From Blastomyces gilchristii SLH14081 (Eukaryota > Ascomycota > Eurotiomycetes > Onygenales > Ajellomycetaceae), in NCBI RefSeq assembly GCF_000003855.2, contig NW_003101647.1:325744-389743 (forward strand): a stretch of DNA of 64,000 nt. Reading direction: 5' to 3'. Shown here one piece after another: positions 32,881-43,169 of the stretch. The position numbers were made by a program, and so were the translations under genes. How positions within the stretch are numbered: the first letter of the stretch is position 1; every line of letters begins with the position of its first letter. The notes under the pieces are model-generated. The model searched no databases. It had not been told where the DNA came from and saw only the letters and a list, made by a program, of their open reading frames with translations.

Positions 32881-33886
32881 TTATTATTATTATTATTATT
32901 CTTTAATTATAGATGTATATAGTCAGAGACTATGACATCTATCTGAGAACTAAAAGTTCTCAGAGTTTTTTCTATATCTATAAAGTTAACTATTATACAT
33001 TCATCAATTTCAGATATGCAAAATCAGAAAATTCCAGCTCAGAATATAAAAACTGTTTATAAATTGCAGTATTTTAACATCTTCTGATACTTTGAAATCA
33101 TTTGACATGATAAAAGAAAAGAGAACACAGTCTTAAAGCTACAGAATAAGATCTCTGCAGTTTACATCTTAAGCTATATACATATTTTAACACTTTATAT
33201 AATTGACTGCTGTCTCTGTTCTCTCAGACCTGCTTCAGAGATTATCATTTTCTCTAAAGAGCTGCTACTCAGCTAGCTTCTGTAACTAGCTTATTTATAA
33301 GTGAGATTCTCACTAAGAATAATATCAGAGCTACTCAATTCTAGTTAAGTCTCTAATCTTTCAGCTGTCAATCTCAGTATTTCAGTCTATTAATTGACTG
33401 TCATGATCTTACTTACACTAATTATCTATTAAGAATATCTAGGTCTTATCTTATCTAGATTCTTACTAGGCTCAGAGTGTTCTAATTAAATAGTTTTTAA
33501 ATCTTGATTCTCTGAAAGTGAGTATCTAGAGTAAGAGAGATGAGATCTGATTAGTTAAGCTTAATAATGATTTACTATTCTACAGACACTCTAAATCTCA
33601 ATTACTCTAGTACTGATCTAACTTAAAGCATCTGAAAGACTGTTAATTCTAAGATTAGTAAGAATTAGTGTCTGAGAATCTCTGAAATGAATATCTTAAA
33701 CTTGATAATAATTTACTATAGTGTATCTGAGAGTCTCTGATACTGTTTTATAACTTAACAGTGAAAGCTGTGATTAAGATAACTCTCACAGAGTTCAAAT
33801 CTGCTCTCTCTTGACATTTATTCCCCGGGGGAAAGGCTGCTAATTGAGGCTTCATGATAGCGTAGTTAATCACTACGCCACCGGGC
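32881..33886 (-). mobile_element. Composite retroposon: tRNA-like head plus LINE 3' tail
   Basis: Read on the minus strand, it begins at 33886 with GCCCGGTGGCGTAGTGATTA. This has a polymerase III A-box-like TGGCGTAGTG and a 5-bp D-arm (GCGTA...TACGC). An unassigned body follows, then about 255 bp (33136-32881) nearly identical to the 3' end of LINEs A and B, ending in (TAA)n. The element is flanked by CAGAGACTGAGTG(TTATTA) at 32868-32886 and 33887-33905, a target-site duplication of 13 to 19 bp. No protein is encoded. The structure is that of a SINE using the LINE machinery through a shared tail. A B box is not clear. Confidence 0.75.
32909..32963 (-). other. Twin hairpins in composite retroposon tail
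   Basis: Inverted repeats ATAGATGT/ACATCTAT with inner ATAGTC/GACTAT (32909-32942), then CTGAGAACT/AGTTCTCAG with a 3-nt loop (32943-32963, one loop variant). The same pair occurs in both LINE tails. Confidence 0.75.
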
Positions 33887-33905
33887 CAGAGACTGAGTGT
33901 TATTA

Positions 33906-36900
33906 AAAAGTGTTATTTTCATATAATGTATATACACTTACTGTGATGATTCACTCTCTGTGTATATAGCTAAGAGTTGCAGCTTTCTTATACTGCACAG
34001 CTTTTTCTGAGATGCTGATACTGATTTGTAACTTATACAGTCTCTCAGTTCAGTATATACTGTGTGTATACAGCTCTGCATACTGAAGTTATATTGATCA
34101 TTATAATCTGATATAATACTTGCTTTTTACAGGCCATGTTTTATTTGAGAGAGAGAAGAGAAGATGTAACTGTGATTTTATTAAGAAGAAATAAATAATT
34201 AGTAATATTGAATGTAATTTGATTCTTCTGTATTTAAAATTTAATTAGTCTATACTCTTTAATTTGAGAGTTTCTAAGAGTGTTTTAATAGTTTTCATAC
34301 CAGTTTGAACTTAGTGATGAGTTGAAGAAGAAGAGAAAAGAGAGAAGAAAGAAATGAAAATAACTTATCTTTATAATATAAAAATAGAGAATCACTGTAA
34401 TTATTCTTTCTAGTAATAAAGATCTGTTTTCTGCATATATCTCTGATATAGATTATATAATAACTGTATATAAAGAATATCAACACTGCATGTATTAAAT
34501 AAAGATGATATTACTATATAATACTGTAGCTGTTTTCATATATCTCTGAAAGCTATTAATATTTTCTTTATCTCTTTATATTTAATAAGTTAGTAATATA
34601 TTTCAATGCACTCTCTCTTTCATTATTATCATTATCATCATCATTATTATTATCATTATTATTATTATTATTATTACTATTATTATCACTATTATTATCA
34701 TTACTATCATCATTATTATCATTATTATCATTATTATCATTATTATATTATTTCTAGTCATCTCTTCTATCTTCATCTCTCTTCAACACTCACTGAAATT
34801 AATTATATTATTCTTCTTCAAATATTCTGCAGTTCTGTGAATTATCAAGATACATGAGCATCATCACAGATTGAAGAGAGAGAAGAAGAAGATATTCAAG
34901 TGAGAGAAGACAGATTATAAGATATATTATAATATCTTGAAGAGACTCTGTAAGAGAGTAGAATAATAACAATTTTAAGTAACACTTCTGATAGATTTAG
35001 ACTGAACTAAGTATAGAAATAATGTAAATAACACTGTCTGTGAGAGATTGAAGAAGAAGACAGTGAAGAGTCTTATACAGTAGTAGTAAAATCAGAAGAA
35101 GTTCTGAAAATAATTTAAGTTTAAGATAAAGAGAGAGAGAGAGAAGAAAAGTATTACTATAAATAAACAGTAGCAGAAGAAGATTGAGAGAGTGTTAAAG
35201 TAAGAGATAAAGAAGTTAAAACTGATAAGTTTTTTATTTATTAAGAGATAATAATTTTTGATAATACTTCTGTTCTCTAATTAATTAGTAGAAGCTGGCA
35301 GAGAAGAAGAGAATTAAGATCTTATTTAGATCTCAAATACACTCTATGATTCAGAATATTGAGAAGACAGCTCTACTCACTGAGTATATTAATCTACTTA
35401 CTGCTGAGATGAAATCTGAGAGAGCAGATCAGAAAATGCAGGATTTTAAGACATAGATTAATCTGACTGAGAGAGAGCAGTAAGAACTCTTCTCTGAGAA
35501 GATAGTAAAGAGAGATTTTAAAATGATTATCATCTCAGATGAGAAGAAGAAGAAGAAGAAGAAGAATAAGAAGTGAATTATGAAAAATGATAAGAAGAAT
35601 AAGAAAGAGAAGAAGTAGAAAAAGTTTTTTTCTTTTTATATTAGTTAGTTATAAGTTCATAATTATTAATAATTAAAATTGATTTTAAGTTTTCAAAAAT
35701 TATTGTACAAGTTGTAATCAAGTCAGGAATAATATATATATATATATATATTTAACTATTATAATTCATAAATCACTATAATATATAAGTATCAATATTT
35801 TTTCAATATTGATATTTATAATATTAATATATTTTTAATAATATTATCTGATAATGTAATTTGATAACACTCTCTTTTATAATATTAATATATTTTAAGA
35901 AATATAACAGAGATTAATCAAGATTATTTATTTACTTTTATATATTAATAATATTCAATCTGAGTTAGTACTAAAATTATAACTAAGCTAAGAAATAAGA
36001 TTATTTTCTCTTATATTAATTCTTCTTACACATATCAGTGATCAGTTATTAAAAATAAATTATTATCTTTCTTAAATTATTATTATATCTTCTGAATTCA
36101 CTTCTTTCACTTCTTTTACTTCTATTGAAGATTCATAAACTCTTTAAGAAATCACTGTAAATTACAAAGTCTATATTATTTATAATTCAACACAGAATAC
36201 TCTCTTTCAATTATAATAAATAATTACTTCATTCTTCACATCTGATTCCAGGTTATGAAATTTATGAAAAACTCAACATAAATATCAAGATAAACTATGA
36301 AATAATTATTAACAGATTATATTATAGATTACTGAAGAGTTATCTCTCTGCTGTAATCACTGTAACTTTATTTAGAAATATTCATTATAAACTAATTATA
36401 ACTTTGAAGAAATTTTCTAATATCTGAAGTTATCAGAATGTAGATAATAAAAGAAAAATAATCAGAAAATTACTACTGAGCTGATAAGTTACTCTATCAG
36501 ATAATAATTTTTAATAATACTAACTTTCTAATTTAAAGAAAATTATATAAAAATAACTATATATCAGTACTCTGATTTTATAACTCTTATCTAATAACTT
36601 TTGTGAATAATTACTTTGTATATATATATCTCTGAATCTTTCTCTTTAATTAATTGAAAACTCTGAATTCTGAACACTTTTTTAAATACTTAATTTAAAT
36701 CTTTATATTTCACATTGATTCTGTCTTCAGTTCAATCTCAAGATATACTATAAAGTTAATATATAATATCTAGAATCAGAGTTGAAGAATCATTGAAGAG
36801 TATCTCTCACAGTGAATATATAAACTAGTACAAACAATCTTATATTTATAAGAGTTATATATTATTATATTAATAAGAACTGAACTTATTAAGAGATATT

Positions 36901-38714
36901 AATTAAATTTAAATCATTGATTAATAGTCATACTGAGAATTATATAATAGAGATATTAATAACTGTGATTAAAAATAACTATTAAGATATTAGTCTCAGT
37001 CTTCTTATAATTATAACTGATAATACTATGAATAACTATACTATGATGAAGAGCTTGAAGTAAAAATTGATTTTGTATTTCTGAAATAATAAATAAGATT
37101 ATATTCTCTGTATTACTTATATAATTTAACTTATGATATAAACACTGATAAAGAATCTTAATATCAAGATAAAGAATAATAAGATAACTGATTCTTAAGA
37201 TAAGAATGAGATAAAAGTAATTACTTAAGTAACTTTTATATTCACTTTATAAAAGATAATATTTTTTAATAATATTTTTTAATATTACTTTTTAATAATA
37301 CTTTTTGATAATACTACTGTTAATTTTGAATAGATTGATTAATAATTTAAATATCACAGATTTGAAACATTACTAATATGATTTATATCTTCTTTAAATA
37401 ATAATAATAATTTTATAATATTTAATAAATAAATAAATCAGTCACATCACTGAATATGATATAGAATATTAGAATATAATAAAGTTTAATATATAAGATA
37501 ACTATTCAGACTCTTTAATTGTATCAGATGATTAATCATTGAGTGTAATACTCTGATTAAGAAAAGATTCAAATATTGAAACTTTCTGATATAAAGTAAT
37601 CTTAGTTGAAATATATAATTAATTTACTGTTTCAGTTTTATAAGATAATAAAGACAGTCTTAATTACTTATATATCAATACTGCAGTCAGTCTGATAGAT
37701 ATATAATAGTTTATTTACTTATCTTGAGAAGCAGTTGAATTATTTAAAAAGAAATTCAGTCTGAGATAATGCTATAGCACAGACTATTATTACTGTAAGA
37801 AATAAACTGATATATTACTACAGTAAAACTGAATAATCTTTTACAGAGTATTATACTATAGCAGCTCTACTAGATTTCTTCTATTAAGTTAATATCTACA
37901 CTTCTCAAGATTGAATAGAGAAGAAATGAGACTTATATATTAAATTAGTCTGAGACTACTACAATATTAACTATCAGAGATTTGAATGAGCAGATATTCA
38001 AGATATGAAGATAGTGAAATATAATTCTCTAGTAAGTAATAATCTTTGATAACACTTCATATTATATAGAATTATAATACTAACTTTGAAACAGAACTTG
38101 TATATATTAATTATAACTGAAAATCAGATAAAACTATATACTTATAAAACTAAATTTAATCACTATCTTTAAGATAATTCAATAAATTTATATATCAAAT
38201 TAATTTTAAAGTTATAAAAAATTATTAAGAGTATATATTTAACTGTTACACTGATAATATATAATATTCTAATAATTTTATTAACAGAGATGAGAATGAA
38301 GTAAAAGTTTAACTCAAGTTGAGATATTTATTACTATTACTGAGAATAATTATAAGAAGAAATAATTAAGAAACTTATAATTATAAAATATAGAATTATC
38401 AAATAGTTTAATATCTCTGATCACAGTATATCAGAGAAGTATAGTTTTTATAAGAAAGTGAAGAATAAACTTATACAAGAATGTATTTAATTATTTTATA
38501 AGTATTATCAATAATTATTATCAAATTCTGATTATATAAGTAATCACTGAATGAACTGAATAAGACTGATTTTAATTTTCAGTCTCAGTTTTATTCTGAT
38601 TTTGAAAGAATGATTATCTTTCACAGTTTATTCTGAGAAATTACTCTTATTTTACTGTTCTTGAATTAAATCTGATCATTTTTCACATCATTTCTCTCAG
38701 AAATAATTCATTTT
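33906..38714. other. AT-rich degenerate repeat sequence
   Basis: Very AT-rich, without long open frames or recognisable domains on either strand. It includes an ATT/ATC array near 34620-34750, GA-rich stretches near 35100-35640 and a TA repeat near 35730. It is most likely RIP-eroded transposon sequence, but family assignment was not possible by eye. Confidence 0.5.
34619..34750. repeat. Trinucleotide-like ATT/ATC array
   Basis: Long run of ATT interspersed with ATC units. The open frame across it (Tyr/His only) is a repeat artefact. Confidence 0.9.
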
Positions 38715-38717
38715 CAG

Positions 38718-38818
38718 ATTTTTTTAAGGCTTGGTCCTGGTGAGACTCACATCAAGAAATGTATGAGATCAGATCAAATAAGATTAAATGTGAAATTCAT
38801 GGTCCCGCCGGTCAGTCT
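38718..38818 (+). mobile_element. Right-end fragment of TIR element
   Basis: ACATCAAGAAATGTATGAGA, GTGAAATTCATGG and terminal GCCGGTCAGTCTAA match the right end of the element at 52241-52747. The end is followed by TCTCA, similar to the flank of the full copy. Confidence 0.65.
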
Positions 38819-39204
38819 AATCTCAACACCTGTATTTCCTTCTGTATAATCAACACTTGACCTGTATTTAACATCACACAAGGACTCATCATAAGCTCCG
38901 CTTGCATATGAGTATAATGAAAAGAATAATAATAATAATAATAATAAAGATTTACTACTTCTATTCTCTTTCTTATATCTTTTTATATTTATATATATAA
39001 TATTTGTCTGAGTGTGAAGTTTTTCTTTAATAAGTAGAGCAGTATTAATCAGATACTCTTTTACTTACTATTTCTTTATACACTTTTTATTCTGAGATGT
39101 TTTTAGAATCACTCTAATATGATAACTATGAATTACTTTATAGATAGAATTATCACACTCTGAAAAAGTCTGCACTTCTTACTAATTTTTAGACATACTA
39201 TCAG

Positions 39205-39366
39205 ATATAATTCAAAGATTGCTTAAGTCAGTGTAAGATTACAGATATACACTGACTTCTTATATATAAATTAATTAATAGCTGCTAGAGTCTCTTTACA
39301 TTTGTAAGCTTATTTAGAAGTAGCTGTATTATTATTCAGTGACTCTATATTCTTCTGAATCACAAT
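39205..39366. repeat. Dispersed repeat R1, heavily mutated copy
   Basis: Counterpart of 30472-30650 in the same orientation, differing largely by C to T and G to A transitions. Confidence 0.7.
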
Positions 39367-39371
39367 AGTTT

Positions 39372-39550
39372 ACTTATTTACAAATTTAAAAGAGATTTTA
39401 GTTTTTCTCTCTATAGAAATATTCTTTCATGTTTAATTTTCTCAACATTTAAAGAAGAAAATTAATTCTTAATTATTAAATATAACTTGTATAATTGTGA
39501 GAGTATTTTCTTTGAAGAATTGTTTTTATTTACTCTGTTCAGTTTTAACT
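39372..39550 (-). mobile_element. Diverged LINE fragment
   Basis: Similar to LINE A at about 44160-44330, for example CATTTAAAGAAGAAAATT and TTTTCTTTGAAGAATT. Isolated and degenerate. Confidence 0.6.
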
Positions 39551-39839
39551 TACTTAGTAGTAAATAGACTTTCTGAAATCTCACTATATTAATATAATAC
39601 TATATGTTTTTCTTCTGAGTAATCATTTCTGCTGCTTCAAATCACTTTGTTAAATTATTAAAATCTCTTTTAACATTACTATTAATTGTTGAAAGTTTGA
39701 ATTTGTTTGTATCTATTGATTCTGTATCATCTTTATTTGAGATCATTATGATGTAAAATAAGAGTGAGAAGTTCTCAAAATGATACTGTTCAATCACAAT
39801 AACTTATTAATATATGTCTAAAGATGCTAAACTGTGACA

Positions 39840-40400
39840 GGGATAGATGAGTTTGCGCCGACTAGAAAAAGAAAAAAAATTGAGAGAAAAATTATGCATG
39901 AATGAGCTTAGTTCATTATGTAGTTAATCCATGGCGATCGTGGTGCCCGACCGGAAAAACAGTCGGCGTGGCACCTTGGAACTCGATGAACCCCATTAGC
40001 AGTGCCTCGCCCCTACTCTTTAACTTGCCGGGTTGGCGCCTTGTGACCATTACTAAGTGGTTCACAATGTCAAGTTGTAAATCCGTCCACAACAATTGCA
40101 AGTTCGGCATGACCAGACTCTGGTACAAGGCTGGAACAAATCCTTAGAAATAGATGTCGTTTCCTGCGGCTGCCTAATATATTTATGGCCTAACAGGAGA
40201 AACAGTGATGGGGCAATTTTCTCTATAAATGCCTTACCGTGCTCCCCACTACGAGTTGTTGTTTCCACCTCGCGCACCCAACTATTATCAAACACGGACA
40301 ATTGTTCATCCTCATTGTACGATGATCTTTCATTCATGGTTTAAAGAAGCATTGTTACTGATATTAAAAGTATGGGTAGCTTAGGTGGAAATGATTGATA
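39840..40400. other. Unmutated non-repeat segment of unknown content
   Basis: Base composition returns abruptly to near-normal GC with CG dinucleotides present. Open frames exist on both strands (for example plus 39902-40147, minus 40337-40062) but none shows a domain or a clear intron-exon structure. Could be remnant host sequence. Confidence 0.45.
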
Positions 40401-40411
40401 AATCTGAACCG

Positions 40412-40618
40412 GACTAGGCGAAGAAGGGCAAGGAGGCAATGGTTGGTATGAAGGCGGATGTGAAGACTCTCCAATTGCTCAGCTCTTCAGCCAAGGCTGC
40501 AATAGATAAGCGAGAAAAGATTAAGAATGAAAAAGCAAAGCTCGCTCTTGAGGAAGCTATTCATATAGCACTCAGAGAGCAGAATCAGACGGGTTCAAGC
40601 AAGGAAACCGGGCAGTGA
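40412..40618 (+). pseudogene. C-terminal fragment of a Lys-rich coiled-coil protein
   Basis: After an AG acceptor-like site an open frame reads AKKGKEAMVGMKADVKTLQ through KREKIKNEKAKLALEEAI to SKETGQ and a TGA at 40616. It looks like a coding tail (helical, charged) without a start or upstream exons that could be recognised. It ends 5 bp before the stop of the convergent kinase gene. Origin and function unknown. Confidence 0.4.
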
Positions 40619-40622
40619 CAAA

Positions 40623-42257
40623 TTAGGAGTTGCCGAAATTCTGACTTGTGTGAGTGTCTTCCTCAAATGCTTGCTGAAGTCGGGCATCATAATCCTTTCT
40701 GTCCGCTAGCTTGCGTGTTGCAATGCTCACTATATCCTGTGTCCAGTACCATGGCATAATTTGGTGAAACGCACCATGATCGGGACATTTCTCAATTAGT
40801 TTTGGTTGGAGTTTTTTGCCAAAAAGTGCGAAAAGCCCAGTTGGGCTGGATAGGGCGAGGATATACCAGAACGTCCCCATCTCCCAAGCCTGGTTCATGA
40901 TGACTGATAGTTTAATCGTGTTGCTAGCACTGTCACCTCGCTCTTCTTCATCTGTCAAGATGGTCATAAATTCCACTCGAGCTTTCTCATACTCCTCAGT
41001 CACTATCTGATCCACACCCTTGTTTGTAAGCCAGTGAGGAGGTTGAACCATCTCAACAGGTAAAGAGCATCCCCATTCCATATCAACAAGTGAGGTAATA
41101 TGCCAGGCTTCATCAACAAAAATATTGCTTTGATGAAGATCAGTCAACATAAAAATGAATGGTCCGCGGCGGAGATCTCGGCGAAAGAATAATGGAAAAA
41201 TTGCTCGCATTGCTGTCAGGGCTGATGTTTGGTAGATATAGTCCGCCAGGTCGTTTATTGCATTTGGTTGATGTTGAAGTCGGTTATCATGAAGTGAAAG
41301 AGTGTCCACAACATAAGAATCAACAGTAGAATAGGTGTAATCTCGCGGCATACCGGTTGGAATTTCCTCATTCTCTAATTCTTGAATGCCGAGAGAAAGA
41401 GGTCGGTTTGTCAGGCGTAGGAATCCATTATTATCTATAACAAAAGATCCAATTTTTGGGAGAGGAGTGTTTGCAAGTCTCAGGAATATCCGGCTAAGGT
41501 CATGATAGAGATTGCTTCGTAACTTCATATCATCTTGCTTCTCAATCCATGTGTGTGATAGCATTTTCCCTTTTGCTTCTTCAACATACTCAATCAGCAA
41601 ATAGCCAATGTCTAATTCCTGACCAGCAAATGTCCTCCTCTGGTTACGGACATACTGCGAAGGAACTGCGTGACCAAGCATGGAAAGTAGACGGCGACGT
41701 AGAAAGTGTATACAGCGGGTGAAAGGAGGTAAGTTTTCGGTATGAGTAAACTGGATACCCAGGTTAGTCACTCATGAAAAAGAGTTAGGCTGCACACATA
41801 CAGTTTCACTTGTGGACATTGCAAAGCCATACAGTCGCGGAATTGGTATATCTGGACAATTGTCTTCCAGCCAGGCATAAGTACCTGCCTCACATCGAAC
41901 TTTTTCGTCTGCATTTCCTGGCCGAAAAGTCTCGCCAACACGATATGGCAGAGGAAGTCGAAGTAGGACACGTTCCCCAGGCTGCAGCTTTCCTTTCCAG
42001 TTAACAATAGTGACTGGAATACACACATTAAAGCTTCCATGGAGCCAGTTGTCTACATCGGCAACATGGCATGCATCAGATGATAGGTTCAAGTGATGGG
42101 CAACAATTTCTCTAATCCAGCTGCGCCTGTTATTGAGAAGGGTGAAGAATTGAGTTTCCTGGCTGGGATAGCTTAAGCGGTGAAGAATATTGACTTCTCT
42201 ATCTTTAGCAGATGAGTAAGTAATTTCCTCGCGAAGTAGACGCCGCGTCCCTGGCAT
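40623..42257 (-). CDS. Aminoglycoside-phosphotransferase-like kinase (APH family)
   Basis: Two exons, 42257-41802 and 41750-40623, separated by a 51-bp intron (GTATGT...CCAG). The frame is preserved in phase 0 and gives 527 residues. The kinase loop FMLTDLHQSNIFVDE (presumed catalytic Asp356, Asn361) and the metal-binding SLVDMEW (Asp375) match the fungal branch of the phosphotransferase enzyme family. The N-terminal lobe includes NCPDIPIPRLYGFAMS and YLLIEYVEEAKGKM. These genes are expanded in filamentous ascomycetes; their substrates are mostly unknown and drug resistance should not be assumed. The gene is intact and unmutated although surrounded by RIP-damaged repeats. A copia LTR lies about 95 bp upstream of its start. 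Confidence 0.85.
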
Positions 42258-42351
42258 GGTGGTCCGTTTGAATGCACTTTGAAGAACAGGAAGAACAGCA
42301 GACTGACTTTCATTCTAAAAAATTGTATATATAGCAATACGCACAGGCGCT

Positions 42352-42461
42352 TGTTGGCCGTTACGGCCGTTGCGGTTAGCGATCCCACTAGATCACGTGA
42401 CCCACCACTATATTATGTTCTTGTAGATAGATCTATCAATACAACCTTCAACTATTCTACA
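42352..42461 (+). repeat. Copia-1 5' LTR
   Basis: 110 bp, starting TGTTGGCCGTTACGGCC and ending AACTATTCTACA. It pairs with the 3' LTR at 55589-55698 of the same length. Few RIP changes here compared with its partner. Confidence 0.85.
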
Positions 42462-42752
42462 GGTTATAGCCTGGATGACATATTTTTCTTTTTAGAACAT
42501 TGCATCAATATTTTTGACATGAATAGTTCATCTTTTTTGAAAAGACTCTTACACTTTATTAGAGATATTTCATTTTCTCTGAATCTGCTGATCAGTAGAT
42601 TTATATACTTTATATTTTTAAGAAAGTGTATTCTTTATTGTGAAGAATATTACTTTTCTTTTTTACATATCTAGAAGAAGCAGAGCTATCTTGATATAAG
42701 TAATACATCTGTTACTTCAGAGTTCAGCTTAAGACTCAGAATCACATACTTT

Positions 42753-42764
42753 ACTAGATAACTT
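42753..42764 (+). repeat. Target-site duplication of LINE A (left)
   Basis: ACTAGATAACTT, repeated exactly at 50382-50393 on the other side of LINE A. Confidence 0.88.
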
Positions 42765-42791
42765 TATTATTATTATTATTATTCTTCAATT

Positions 42792-42846
42792 ATAGATGTA
42801 TACAGTCAGAGACTATGACATCTATCTGAGAACTTTTAGTTCTCAG
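42792..42846 (-). other. Twin 3' hairpins of LINE A
   Basis: Inverted repeats at 42792-42825 (ATAGATGT/ACATCTAT with inner arms) and 42826-42846 (CTGAGAACT, loop, AGTTCTCAG), just inside the (TAA)n tail. Conserved in LINE B (56032-56086) and in the composite retroposon. Confidence 0.75.
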
Positions 42847-43169
42847 GGTTTTTCCTATGTCTGTAAAGTTAACTATTATACATTCATCAATTTCAGATAT
42901 GCAAAATCAGAAAATTCCAGCTCAGAATATAAAAACTGTTTACAAATTGCAGTATTTTAACATCTTTTGATACTTTGAAATCATTTGACAATATCATGAC
43001 AAAGGAAAAGAGAAAAAGAACACAGTCTCAGAGATAGACACATTAAATAGATAGTATAGAAAGAAATTAAAAGAAAAAGATAAAGAAAAAGATAAAGTAA
43101 AGAGAAACTATAATAAAACAAATTATTAAAAGAGAGTGTATAGCTGTTTTAATAGACTATATCTGATTG

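Noticed and set aside
34606..34857. Open frame rich in Tyr and His
   Set aside because: It is a translation of the ATT/ATC simple repeat with no independent coding evidence.
39902..40344. Genes on either strand in the unmutated island left of the kinase
   Set aside because: Open frames on both strands overlap and none has a domain or consistent splicing; kept only as unassigned sequence.
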